Shown: one piece after another, positions 34,671 to 42,800 of the stretch
How positions within the stretch are numbered: position 1 is the stretch's first letter
Layout: each line of letters starts with the position of its first letter
DNA from: PHBD01 sp964578535
GTDB lineage: Bacteria > Desulfobacterota > Syntrophia > Syntrophales > PHBD01
Assembly (NCBI GenBank): GCA_964578535.1
Contig: CAZODI010000028.1
Coordinates: forward strand, 1-44,099
DNA: 44,099 nt
Direction of reading: 5' to 3'
The notes under the pieces: model-generated
What the model saw: only the letters and a program-made list of their open reading frames with translations
The model's database searches: none
What the model was told of the DNA's origin: nothing
Position numbers and translations under genes: made by a program

Positions 34671-35450
34671 ATGGAAATCGCAGAAACCATCCGGTTCGCG
34701 GTCTTGTCTGTCTTTCTCTACATGACCGCACTCTTCTTCGTGGCCTTAAAACGCCACGACAACAGCATCGCGGACGTGGCGTGGGGCATGGGTTTTGTCC
34801 TTGTATCCTGGGCGACGCTCCTGTTCTCCGGTGCGTTCACGAATCGGCAGCTGATCGCCAGCGTGCTGGTGCTGATCTGGGGAGTGAGGCTCTCCATTCG
34901 CATCTATTTGCGAAACCGTGGGAAGGGGGAAGACGTTCGATACCGCCGGTGGAGGGAAGAATGGGGCCGTTCCTTTATCGTGCGGAGCTATTTCCAGGTA
35001 TTCATGCTGCAGGGATTCCTGATGCTTCTGAACCTCTCCCCTTTACTCTTCATCAATGCGGGCGATGCGGCTGCCCTGACGCTCCTGGACGGATTCGGCG
35101 TGCTGGTCTGGCTGGTGGGATTCTTTTTTGAAGCAGTCTCGGACTGGCAACTGGACCGGTTCATGAGGGATCCAGGCAACCGGGGAATCATGATGGACCG
35201 CGGCCTGTGGCGCTATTCGAGGCACCCCAACTATTTCGGCGAGGTCGTCATGTGGTGGGGTATTTACATGCTTGCCCTGTCGGCGCCCTCGGGATGGATA
35301 TCCATCGTCGGCCCTGTAACGATCACGTTCCTGATCGTGTTTGTCTCGGGCATACCCATGACGGAAAAACTGATGGAGAAAAATCCATCTTTTGCAGAAT
35401 ACAGAAGGAGGACCAGCGCATTCATTCCCTGGTTTCCAAAAGATTCTTAA
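34671..35450 (+). CDS. DUF1295 / steroid 5-alpha-reductase-fold membrane protein
   Basis: 259 residues with six or seven membrane helices. Family marks are SIADVAWGMGFV near the N-terminus, GVRLSIRIYLRNRGKGED, YRRWREEWG and the C-terminal NADPH/substrate motif GLWRYSRHPNYFGEVVMWWG, followed by EKLMEKNPSFAEYRRRTSAF. The fold is shared with isoprenylcysteine methyltransferases and 5-alpha-reductases, so reduction or methylation of a lipid is expected. In other proteobacteria DUF1295 and DUF2177 genes occur in stress-induced fatty-acid modification clusters; here the partner is PlsC. The ATG at 34671 follows AAGGAAACAAAG. Confidence 0.9.
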   Translation: MEIAETIRFAVLSVFLYMTALFFVALKRHDNSIADVAWGMGFVLVSWATLLFSGAFTNRQLIASVLVLIWGVRLSIRIYLRNRGKGEDVRYRRWREEWGRSFIVRSYFQVFMLQGFLMLLNLSPLLFINAGDAAALTLLDGFGVLVWLVGFFFEAVSDWQLDRFMRDPGNRGIMMDRGLWRYSRHPNYFGEVVMWWGIYMLALSAPSGWISIVGPVTITFLIVFVSGIPMTEKLMEKNPSFAEYRRRTSAFIPWFPKDS

Positions 35451-35561
35451 ACTGTTGCGAATTTTTCAAAGTGAGCATTCATCAAAAAGACCGGTTCGGC
35501 TTTTCTCGCAGAAAATATGCTCAAACTTCAGATCGGGAGTGAGCTTTCGCATTCTTGAGAC

Positions 35562-35602
35562 AAAAACAAGGGATCAGTCGGAACGTCTGATCCCTTGTTT
35601 TT
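35562..35602. terminator. Strong bidirectional intrinsic terminator
   Basis: A perfect 16-base stem (35562-35577 with 35587-35602) has AAAAAC at the left and GTTTTT at the right. It gives a GC-containing hairpin with a T-run on either strand. It ends the lipid-cluster transcript on the plus strand. On the minus strand it lies directly after the tRNA-like 3' end, as a tRNA terminator would. Confidence 0.85.
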
Positions 35603-35607
35603 CATGA

Positions 35608-35649
35608 TGGGCAATCCGCGACTCGAACACGGGGCCTTTGATTCCGGAG
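35608..35649 (-). other. tRNA-Arg(CCG) 3'-half-like sequence, possible att site
   Basis: Reading the minus strand, all spacings of a tRNA 3' half are exact. They are the anticodon loop CTCCGGA (U33, anticodon CCG, purine 37), a 5-base stem arm, variable loop AGGCC, T-arm CCGTG-TTCGAGT-CGCGG (5 pairs with one G-U, loop fits GTTCRANY), 7-base acceptor strand ATTGCCC and discriminator A. The 5' half is absent: the bases before the anticodon loop do not pair with the arm after it, and no GGGCAAT acceptor strand is present. Integrases often recombine at the anticodon loop and leave exactly such a 3' half. Confidence 0.5.
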
Positions 35650-35759
35650 ACGGATCCCCCGGGGGGTCGGAAGCAAGCGATAATACTCAAGTATCCAATT
35701 TTCAGGGTCAGCATGTAGAAACAATACTTGACACATTTTGTCATAAAACCCATAGGGGG

Positions 35760-35782
35760 AGGCCGCCATCCGGCCTTTTTTT
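35760..35782 (+). terminator. Intrinsic terminator (AGGCCG hairpin plus T7)
   Basis: The stem AGGCCG / CGGCCT with loop CCATC is followed by a run of seven T. A GGCCCTCCCC stretch at 35783-35792 could instead pair with the preceding GGGGGAGGCC, giving a mutually exclusive hairpin, so a leader or attenuator role is possible. Confidence 0.65.
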
Positions 35783-35829
35783 GGCCCTCCCCTTCCCCCT
35801 TCCGGTGCAATCTCTTTGGGAGACCCACC

Positions 35830-36108
35830 ATGCGAGTCACCACCGGAGATACCGAAGGGGCTTTGTACGAACGGCGTCACACCAGGACCTTTCATTTCCC
35901 GCTGTTGTCTCCCCGGGTTGCCCCGGCATTCTTTGATACGCAGATCATGAAAATGCCCTGGATGCCGGTTAGCATCCCGGATATACCGTTGATCAGGAGA
36001 GCAAGGGAGTTCTGGAAATCGCTTGTTTTAAGTGGTGGAAAGTCTCAATTCCTTCCTGTAATCAACAACTATGGTATTCATTTCAATATGAAAGGTTTCG
36101 ATTGTTAA
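35830..36108 (+). CDS. Doubtful small hypothetical protein
   Basis: A 92-codon frame with GGGAG 8 bases before the ATG. The product (MRVTTGDTEGALYERRHTRT start, ending NNYGIHFNMKGFDC) matches no family I know and shows no clear domain. Its AT content rises towards the 3' end as in non-coding DNA. Kept only because of the ribosome-binding site. Confidence 0.2.
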   Translation: MRVTTGDTEGALYERRHTRTFHFPLLSPRVAPAFFDTQIMKMPWMPVSIPDIPLIRRAREFWKSLVLSGGKSQFLPVINNYGIHFNMKGFDC

Positions 36109-36138
36109 TCAATAACGGTTATTGACGGTTATCAATAA
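36109..36138. promoter_or_regulatory. Palindromic operator array upstream of the sensor/stressosome operon
   Basis: TCAATAAC-G-GTTATTGA (36109-36125) is a perfect 17-base palindrome with one central base. It is followed at once by GGTTATCAATAA (36127-36138), a further half-site in the same phase. The array lies about 220 bases before the ATG of the multi-PAS gene. Two of its words, AATCAATAA and TTATCAATAA, also occur in the palindrome between aor and gntR (11190-11206). A weak promoter (GTGACA-N17-TAATTG) could start just after it. Confidence 0.5.
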
Positions 36139-36357
36139 AGTGACAAATGCCCAGAACATGCTTAATTGAATTGGTAATAAACATGAGAACTGAAACTGAC
36201 GATAGGAACCCTCAAAAAAGGTAATTATTCCGATTGATTTTCTTTGAGAAGGACTGTTAAAATCTCTGCAAAAGAAGAAACCTTTTCATCAGAAGCTCCG
36301 GCCATTCAAAAAGACGAATCCTCAACCAAACTGACCTTTACGCCAAAGGGACTCACC

Positions 36358-39300
36358 ATGAGAACATTCAAACTCACGAATACTGGATTTCTGTTAGTTC
36401 TCCTATGCGCTTTCATCATCGTGACCATGGGGGGTTGGTTTTTCACTGGATATCTGGTTGATCATGCAAGGCGAGCGTTGAAGACCAATGTGGACGACGC
36501 CAACCTGATTATCTCACTTCACCTTATCAATGAGCTGAAAAGGGTCGAAAGTGCAGCTGTGGCCATCGCCGGCTCACCGCTAACCTTGCCTGTTCTCCAG
36601 GCCAACAACCCGGCGAACATGGAAAAGATCAACAACATCCTGGACCGATATCACAAGTCCCTGGATGCGGCGGCCTGTTACCTGATCGACGCGAACGGCT
36701 TGACACTGGCATCCTCCAACCGGAATGCCAAGGATAGCTTCGTGGGACAGAATTACACGTTCCGGCAATATTTCCAAGATGCCTTGAGAGGTGGCAATGG
36801 TCGCTATTTTGCTTATGGAACCGTCTCCAAAAGGCGTGGCTTCTATGCAGCGGCCCCTGTCCGTGACACGGATGGCGCGGTCGTCGGGGTGGTGGCCATC
36901 AAGAAGGAACTCGATGACATAGAGAACAAGCTTAAACAGTACATCTGGTTCCTTGCAGACGCAAATGGCATCGTGTTTCTCTCTTCCCGAGAGGAAGCGC
37001 GCTTGAAGAGCCTCTGGCCCATGGATGAAACCAAGCGGCAGAAGATCATCCAGTCCAAGCAATTTGGTCCGGGACCTTTCGAACCGCTGATGCCGAAGGC
37101 ATTCCAGGTGGCAACGGAGATCACATTCCAGGGAGCACGATACCTGACGGCGAAGCAGGCCACACCCTATGAGGGCATCTTCGTCATGCTTCTCTGGCCC
37201 ACCGAGCAGATCGCCACGAACCGGACCTTCGGGATCGTTCTGACCCTGCTGATGAACCTTCTAATCCTCAGTTTCATCACAGTCATGTTCGTCTTTGACC
37301 GGTCGAACCGGCGGACGAAGCGGCTGCTGGAGGAGAGCCGGTCCCAGGCGACGGCCCTTGCGGAATCGGAAAAACGACTGCAGGCGCAGAAGAACGAACT
37401 GGAGTCCCAGAAGGCAGAGCTTCTCGCCCAGCGTCAGGCTCTGGAAAGAAGCAGGGGTGAACTTGCGCAGAGCGAGGAGAGGAGCCGCCTGATCCTCGGC
37501 TCCGTCGGCGAAGGAATCATCGGCCTCGGCGGGGAGGGGGAGATCACGTTTGTTAACCCATCGGCATTGGCCATGCTCGGTTACACCCAGGAGGAACTGG
37601 TAGGCCACCGGGCGCACGAAAAGGTGCATCACTCGCACACGGACGGCAGGGAATTCCCGCTCGCGGAGTGCCCCATGCATCTCTCCGGCCGGGACGGCAT
37701 CGTCCGCACCGTCGATAACGAGGTCTTGTGGCGCAAGGATGGCAGCGCCCTTACGGTGGAGTACACCACGAACCCGGTTTGGAAAGAGGGAAAGGTCATC
37801 GGGACGGTCGTTTCCTTCCGTGACATCACGGTGCGGAAGGAAGCGGATGCCCTGAAGGTGGGCAAGGAAGTGGCCGAGGAGGCGCTGGTCCGCGCCGAGC
37901 AGGCCAGGCGCGAGGCGGAAAGCGCCCAGGAGGACCTGAGGGCCAACCTGCTGGAAATCGAACGCTTCAACCGCCTGTCGCGGGGGCGGGAGGAGCGGAT
38001 CATCGAGCTGAAGAGGCAGGTCAACGAGTTGACGGCGCAGGCAGGCGTGAAGCCCTTCTATCAGGAATTGGAAACGGAGGGAGACAGTGGGGATGATTCT
38101 CCCCGGGAAGGGCTGGAGGACGGCGATTTTGCCGGGGGGGAGACGTCCTCGCAAGCTATGGCCGAGATGCTCGGCGTGGGCAGTTTTCAGCGCCTGCTGG
38201 AGGATTTTTGCGACTCTGTGGGCATCGCCTCCGCTATCATCGACCCGGACGGCAAAATCCTGGCATCGGCGCGCTGGCAGCGGGCCTGCACCGATTTCCA
38301 CCGGGTCAACGAGAAGACCTGCGCCCGCTGCATCGAAAGCGACACCCAACTGGCGCTGAAGTTGAGCGAGGGGAAGCCTTTCTCCATATACCGCTGCAAG
38401 AACGGCCTCACCGACGCCGCCTCTCCCATCATCGTTGATGGCAAGCACATCGCCAACACCTTCGTGGGGCAGTTCTTCACCGAACCCCCGGACATGGAGT
38501 ATTTCCGGCGCCAGGCAGAGGAGTGCGGCTTCGATCAGGACAAGTACACGGAGGCGATCCTGGAAGTGCCCATCGTCGCCGAGGAGAAGCTCGAATCGAT
38601 CCTGGGGTTCCTGTTGGGCATTTCGCAGCTGGTGACAACCATGTCCATAGAGCGCGATCTCGCCAGGAGGGCGGAGATCGCCCTTGCTAGGCAGGTCGAA
38701 GCGTCCCGGCGGGAACGCATGGCCGCGGTGAGCCTGGCCGAGGATGCGCAAAAGGCGCGCGATCAACTCGAGCAATACAAGAACCAACTGGAACTGCTCA
38801 TCCGGGAGCGGACGGACGAACTTCGCACGAGCGAGGAGCGGAGCCGACTGATTCTCAATTCCGTCGGGGACGGTTTGTTCGGCCTTGACAAGGATGGCAC
38901 GACCACCTTCGTCAACCCGGCCGCGGTTGGCATGCTGGGCTTCTCGGAAAAGGAACTGGTGGGTCAGCCAATCCATGAAAAGGTCCATCAGGCTTATCCG
39001 GATGGCACCCATTTTCCCCTGGAGAAATGCCCGATGCATCTCTCCGGTCGGGACGGGGTGGCGCGCAGCGTGGACGATGAGGTGTTCTGGCGCAAGGATG
39101 GCAGCGCCGTACAGGTGGAATACACAACCACACCCATCAGGAAAAATGGCGATATCGTTGGCACGGTGGTGTCTTTTCATGACATCACCGTGCGGAAGGA
39201 GGCCCAGGAATACGTCAATGCCTACTTCAACAGTTCCAGTGACGGCTTGCTGATCCTGTCACCGGAGCATGGATTCACTCACGCCAATCAGGCCGCAGCG

Positions 39301-40443
39301 GCGCTCTTCGGCTTCGAAAACATTGCCGACCTGCTCCAGTGCGGGCCGGTCGAACTTTCTCCCCCATACCAGCCGGACGGGCGGCCATCGCAGGAAGCCG
39401 CCATGGAATATATCACAAAAGCCATGCAGATGAGCACACCGCTGCGTTTCGATTGGATCCACAGGCGGAACGACGGAACGGACCTCCCGTGCGAAATTGC
39501 CCTGATCAAGATCACGCTGGCAGGCAAGCCACTTCTGCTCACCAACATCCGCGACATCAGAGAGCGTAAGCAGGCTGAGCAAGCTCTGGCGGAGAGCAGG
39601 GAGCGCCTGCAGAGAATTTTCGATGCCAGCCCTCTCGCCGTGGCCATTTCCGTGGCGAACGTGATTCGTTTTTGCAACCCGCGCTTTACGGAATGGTTCG
39701 GTTTAAGTGTCGGCGTCTCGGTAACCGACTATTTTGTCCAGCCTGAGGACCTCGTAAAGATCAATGATCTCCTGAAGGTTCATCAGATGGTAGCAAACTA
39801 TGAAATCCAAATGTACGGAGCCAACCGCAAGATCCGTGATTTTCTGATCAGTCTCATGAGAATAGAGCATGAGGGCAAGCGTGGCGTGCTCGCCTGGCTG
39901 ATGGACATTACCGAGCGAAAAGCCGCGGAAGTGGCGGTGCGTCGAGCAGAGGAAAGGAGCCGCGCGATTTTGAACTCCATCAGCGTGGGCACATTCATCA
40001 TTGATCCGAAAACAAAAGTGATTGAAGACGTCAATCCCGTCGCGGCCCGGATGGTCGGCCTGTCGAGGGAGGACATCATCGGTAGGACTTGCCACAAGTT
40101 CGTCTGTCCAAAGGAAGAGTACCAATGTCCCATCACGGACCTGGGGCAAATGATCGACAACTCGGAACGCGTTGTGCTGAATGCCGAAGGTGAGGAAATA
40201 CCCGTCATCAAGACCGTGGTCCCCATATCGCTGGGCGACCACGAATACCTCCTGGAAAGTTTCATCGACATCACCGAGCGGAAACAAATAGAAGAAGAAC
40301 TGAAGGAGCGAATGGAAGAACTGGAGCGATTCAACCTGATCACGATCAACCGCGAGTTGAAGATGATCGAACTCAAAGAGGAGATCAACGCCCTGCTGAT
40401 ACAGACGGGGGGGGAGGAGAAGTACAAGGTTGCCGAGGCATGA
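36358..40443 (+). CDS. Large membrane sensor: Cache, five PAS and one PocR domain, no output domain
   Basis: 1361 residues from the ATG at 36358 (AAAGGGA upstream; the frame is open to 36244 without a good start). Layout: membrane helix 12-34; periplasmic double-Cache sensor about 40-285 (VGQNYTFRQYFQDAL, YFAYGTVSKRRGFYAAAPV); membrane helix about 291-313; coiled coil; PAS 376-500; PocR about 608-764 (GSFQRLLEDFCDSVGIASAI, NEKTCARCIESD); PAS at 824-950, 954-1070, 1082-1190 and 1199-1307; C-terminal coil. The first two PAS domains are near-duplicates sharing KCPMHLSGRDG-like segments. A helical motif (ERFNRLSRGREERIIELK / ERFNLITINRELKMIELK) occurs twice; it normally precedes a kinase domain, but the chain stops after it. 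It must therefore signal through partners, presumably the stressosome genes that begin 76 bases downstream. Confidence 0.92.
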   Translation: MRTFKLTNTGFLLVLLCAFIIVTMGGWFFTGYLVDHARRALKTNVDDANLIISLHLINELKRVESAAVAIAGSPLTLPVLQANNPANMEKINNILDRYHKSLDAAACYLIDANGLTLASSNRNAKDSFVGQNYTFRQYFQDALRGGNGRYFAYGTVSKRRGFYAAAPVRDTDGAVVGVVAIKKELDDIENKLKQYIWFLADANGIVFLSSREEARLKSLWPMDETKRQKIIQSKQFGPGPFEPLMPKAFQVATEITFQGARYLTAKQATPYEGIFVMLLWPTEQIATNRTFGIVLTLLMNLLILSFITVMFVFDRSNRRTKRLLEESRSQATALAESEKRLQAQKNELESQKAELLAQRQALERSRGELAQSEERSRLILGSVGEGIIGLGGEGEITFVNPSALAMLGYTQEELVGHRAHEKVHHSHTDGREFPLAECPMHLSGRDGIVRTVDNEVLWRKDGSALTVEYTTNPVWKEGKVIGTVVSFRDITVRKEADALKVGKEVAEEALVRAEQARREAESAQEDLRANLLEIERFNRLSRGREERIIELKRQVNELTAQAGVKPFYQELETEGDSGDDSPREGLEDGDFAGGETSSQAMAEMLGVGSFQRLLEDFCDSVGIASAIIDPDGKILASARWQRACTDFHRVNEKTCARCIESDTQLALKLSEGKPFSIYRCKNGLTDAASPIIVDGKHIANTFVGQFFTEPPDMEYFRRQAEECGFDQDKYTEAILEVPIVAEEKLESILGFLLGISQLVTTMSIERDLARRAEIALARQVEASRRERMAAVSLAEDAQKARDQLEQYKNQLELLIRERTDELRTSEERSRLILNSVGDGLFGLDKDGTTTFVNPAAVGMLGFSEKELVGQPIHEKVHQAYPDGTHFPLEKCPMHLSGRDGVARSVDDEVFWRKDGSAVQVEYTTTPIRKNGDIVGTVVSFHDITVRKEAQEYVNAYFNSSSDGLLILSPEHGFTHANQAAAALFGFENIADLLQCGPVELSPPYQPDGRPSQEAAMEYITKAMQMSTPLRFDWIHRRNDGTDLPCEIALIKITLAGKPLLLTNIRDIRERKQAEQALAESRERLQRIFDASPLAVAISVANVIRFCNPRFTEWFGLSVGVSVTDYFVQPEDLVKINDLLKVHQMVANYEIQMYGANRKIRDFLISLMRIEHEGKRGVLAWLMDITERKAAEVAVRRAEERSRAILNSISVGTFIIDPKTKVIEDVNPVAARMVGLSREDIIGRTCHKFVCPKEEYQCPITDLGQMIDNSERVVLNAEGEEIPVIKTVVPISLGDHEYLLESFIDITERKQIEEELKERMEELERFNLITINRELKMIELKEEINALLIQTGGEEKYKVAEA

Positions 40444-40519
40444 GCAGGCAGGACGAACCGCATGGCCTGCGAGATGGGGACGCACAAGAGACCACTCAGG
40501 GAAAGGAGAGAGAAGCGAC

Positions 40520-41338
40520 ATGGAAAACGGCAAGAAAAGCGGGATGGATTTCGCGCTTGCGGAGCAGGTTCTGGATCAGCTGCCCACGCCCGTCATGGCC
40601 GTCGACAAGGATCTGAAGATCATCTTCATGAACAGGGCCGGGCGCACCATGCTGGGCAAATCCTGGGAGGAACTCCACGGCCGGGAATGCTCCAATACAC
40701 TCAATTCCCTGCACTGCAACACCCCTGACTGCTGCATGAAGAAGGCGATCGGCGACGGGAAACCCCATTCATCGCGGAACGAACTGGACATCGGTGGCCG
40801 CAAGGTTCCCATCGAGTATTACGCCGCACCCCTGAAGGATGAAGAGGGCAATATCGTCGGCGGCCTCGAATACGTGATCGATATCACGGAAAGGGTCCGC
40901 TACGAGGTCCAGTTGCGCGAGCAGGCCCGCACCATCCGCGATATTTCCACACCGGCCATCCAGCTGTGGGACGGGGTTGTCGTCCTCCCCGTGGTCGGCG
41001 TGATCGACTCGGTCCGCGCCCAGCAGATGATGGACACCATGCTGACCAAGATCGCCGAGACTGCCTGCAAGGTGATGATTCTCGACATCCAGGGTGTTCC
41101 CGCCGTCGATACCGCCGTGGCCAACCACCTGATCAAGATCGTCAAGGCCACGCGCCTGATGGGCTCTGAGGCCATCATCTCGGGCATCTCGCCCGCGGTG
41201 GCGCAGACCATCGTCACCCTGGGGATCGACATGGGCGCGAAGACGACGGCGACTCTGCGCAATGCCTTGGCCGCAGCATTCGAATTGATCTTCTGCGAAG
41301 TGAAGCAGGTCAAACTCTCCCGAAGGAGCGAGGGATGA
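40520..41338 (+). CDS. rsbR: RsbR-like stressosome protein (PAS-STAS)
   Basis: 272 residues from the ATG at 40520 (AGGAG upstream). The N-terminal PAS domain (about 15-130: LPTPVMAVDKDLKIIFMNRA, VGGLEYVIDITER) carries a cysteine cluster CSNTLNSLHCNTPDCCMKK. The C-terminal STAS domain (about 145-265) has VVLPVVGVIDSVRAQQMMDT, DIQGVPAVDTAVANHLIK and ISPAVAQTIVTLGID, matching RsbR proteins. The Thr in PAVDT aligns with the first RsbR phosphosite, and the Thr in AQT lies near the second. RsbR and RsbS build the stressosome shell, with RsbR N-domains as sensors. The Cys-rich PAS suggests a redox or metal signal. The stop overlaps RsbS by ATGA. Confidence 0.92.
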   Translation: MENGKKSGMDFALAEQVLDQLPTPVMAVDKDLKIIFMNRAGRTMLGKSWEELHGRECSNTLNSLHCNTPDCCMKKAIGDGKPHSSRNELDIGGRKVPIEYYAAPLKDEEGNIVGGLEYVIDITERVRYEVQLREQARTIRDISTPAIQLWDGVVVLPVVGVIDSVRAQQMMDTMLTKIAETACKVMILDIQGVPAVDTAVANHLIKIVKATRLMGSEAIISGISPAVAQTIVTLGIDMGAKTTATLRNALAAAFELIFCEVKQVKLSRRSEG

Positions 41339-41814
41339 TCACAAGCCTGACAGTAGGTTCACAGGCGGCCCTGAGCGTCATCCAAGGCTGCCTCGTGGCG
41401 ACCCTTCAAGCGGACCTCTACGACGATCTGCTCCTGAGGATCCGGCAAGGCATCCTTGACCGCGTTCACTCCGCAACCATTCACGGGATTGTCTTCGACA
41501 TGAGTTCCGTCCGGGTGCTGGACTCCTTCATGTTCCACCACCTGGCGGACACGGCCAGAATGGTGCGGCTTCTCGGGGCCGAAGCCGTGTTTGTCGGGTT
41601 TCAGCCAGGCGCTGCTTCCGTGCTGGTCGATGTGGAGGTGGATACGAGTATCATCCGGACGTTCCGGACCGTAGGGCAAGGGATCGAGAACCTGATCGCT
41701 TCTGCTGCGCTCCGGGAAGGGAATCGTGACGACCGCGAGGACAACTCACCAGCGGCGGAGGAAAAGAGGGCTGGGATAGACGATGGCGACCATGAATCGG
41801 AGCGTGGAGAATGA
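41335..41814 (+). CDS. rsbS: RsbS-like stressosome STAS protein
   Basis: 159 residues. A single STAS domain (about 8-120): VIQGCLVATLQADLYDDLL, GIVFDMSSVRVLDSFMFHHL, ARMVRLLGAEAVFVGFQPG. The Ser in VLDSF aligns with the phosphorylated Ser59 of B. subtilis RsbS. The C-terminal 35-40 residues (NRDDREDNSPAAEEKRAG) are an acidic, disordered extension not seen in the standard about 120-residue RsbS. RsbS with RsbR forms the shell that holds RsbT until phosphorylated. It overlaps rsbR by 4 bases and rsbT by 32, a translationally coupled arrangement. Confidence 0.9.
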   Translation: MITSLTVGSQAALSVIQGCLVATLQADLYDDLLLRIRQGILDRVHSATIHGIVFDMSSVRVLDSFMFHHLADTARMVRLLGAEAVFVGFQPGAASVLVDVEVDTSIIRTFRTVGQGIENLIASAALREGNRDDREDNSPAAEEKRAGIDDGDHESERGE

Positions 41815-42226
41815 CGAAAAGCTGATCGTTCTCAGTGAATCCTGGGACAAGGAACACGCGATCATCGAGACGAGGGAATTCGCCGCCAGGATGGGATTCA
41901 GCCAGGCGGACCGGACGTTGATCGCGACGGCGGCGGCGGAGCTGTCCACGAACATCTTGCGCTACGCCGGCCAGGGCGAACTGATCCTGAGGACCATTAC
42001 CGATGCGGATCGGATCGGCATCGAGGTGGTCGCCGTGGACAAGGGGAGGGGGATCATGGATATCGAAAAGGCCCTGCAGGACCACTACTCGACCAAGCGG
42101 GGCAGCCTGGGACTGGGATTGCCGAGCGTGCGCAGGATCATGGACGAGTTCGAGATCGAGTCTTCTCCGGCCAGCGGTACGCTCATCATCGCCCGTAAAT
42201 GGAAGGGCCACCGTGGGGAGCGTTGA
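41783..42226 (+). CDS. rsbT: RsbT-like serine kinase (GHKL ATPase)
   Basis: 147 residues. The GHKL fold motifs are AAAELSTNILRYA (N box), VDKGRGIMDI (G1) and GSLGLGLPSVRRIMDEF (G2), as in RsbT/RsbW kinases. RsbT phosphorylates RsbS and RsbR on stress, is then released and activates a downstream partner. No RsbU-like phosphatase or sigma-B gene is in the window; the kinase encoded at 42797 is the likely target. The 32-base overlap with rsbS and 14-base overlap with rsbX show tight co-expression and perhaps fixed stoichiometry. Confidence 0.92.
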   Translation: MATMNRSVENDEKLIVLSESWDKEHAIIETREFAARMGFSQADRTLIATAAAELSTNILRYAGQGELILRTITDADRIGIEVVAVDKGRGIMDIEKALQDHYSTKRGSLGLGLPSVRRIMDEFEIESSPASGTLIIARKWKGHRGER

Positions 42227-42800
42227 CTGTCACTTCGTGTTCCGGGCCCTCCTGGGCGCGGCAAGCGAATGCGGGGACACCGGCCTGATCAAGGTTGATC
42301 ATGGCCAATGCTTTCTGGGTTTGGTCGATGCCCTCGGCCATGGCAAACGCGCCAGTGAAGTAGCCGTGGCCGCCCGGAGCTACCTGGAGTGTCATTTCCA
42401 GGACGATCTCGTTGCCCTGATGCAGGGTCTCCACGAACATCTTAAGGGAACCCTGGGGGCCGTTGCCGCCGTGTGTCGCCTGGATATCGACACGGGCGAT
42501 TTGTCTCACGCGGGCATAGGCAACATCGCGGTGAAGATCCTTGGACCGAGGGCCGCCAAGATCGTGGCCCGCGACGGCGTAATCGGGTACCGGATCCCTT
42601 CCGTGAAGGAACAGGAACGCAAATTGTATCCCGGAGACATCCTGGTCCTGCACTCCGACGGAATCCAGGACCGTTTCAACACGCTCGACTGCACAGATCT
42701 GCTCGGCGGCACGGCGGAGACGATCGCCAGCGGGATTCTCCAGAAGTTTGGCAAACAGGACGACGATGCATCCTGTATCACCTTGAGGTTCTCGTCATGA
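42213..42800 (+). CDS. rsbX: RsbX-like PP2C/SpoIIE serine phosphatase
   Basis: 195 residues from the GTG at 42213, chosen because GGAAGGG lies just upstream; the open frame begins at 42003 inside rsbT and is not used. PP2C metal motifs are present: LGLVDALGHGKRASEVAVAA (Asp of DALGHG), VCRLDIDTGDLSHAGIGN, VLHSDGIQDRF and DDDASCITLRF. RsbX dephosphorylates RsbR and RsbS and resets the complex. It overlaps the histidine-kinase start by ATGA. Confidence 0.92.
   Translation: MGSVDCHFVFRALLGAASECGDTGLIKVDHGQCFLGLVDALGHGKRASEVAVAARSYLECHFQDDLVALMQGLHEHLKGTLGAVAAVCRLDIDTGDLSHAGIGNIAVKILGPRAAKIVARDGVIGYRIPSVKEQERKLYPGDILVLHSDGIQDRFNTLDCTDLLGGTAETIASGILQKFGKQDDDASCITLRFSS

Larger units (their letters stand above)
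35451..36357. other. Long intergenic region between the lipid cluster and the sensor/stressosome operon
   Basis: No confident gene in about 900 bases. In order it holds a bidirectional terminator (35562-35602), a tRNA-Arg 3'-half-like sequence (35608-35649), a plus-strand terminator (35760-35782), a doubtful 92-codon frame (35830-36108) and a palindromic array (36109-36138). Composition becomes AT-rich from about 36000, a change of character between the two halves of the window. Confidence 0.6.

Noticed and set aside
35608..35700. Complete tRNA gene on the minus strand
   Set aside because: The 3' half fits tRNA-Arg, but there is no pairing 5' acceptor strand, D-arm or 5' anticodon stem.
37261..39180. 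Minus-strand open frame of 639 codons
   Set aside because: Antisense to the multi-PAS sensor; no recognisable protein features.
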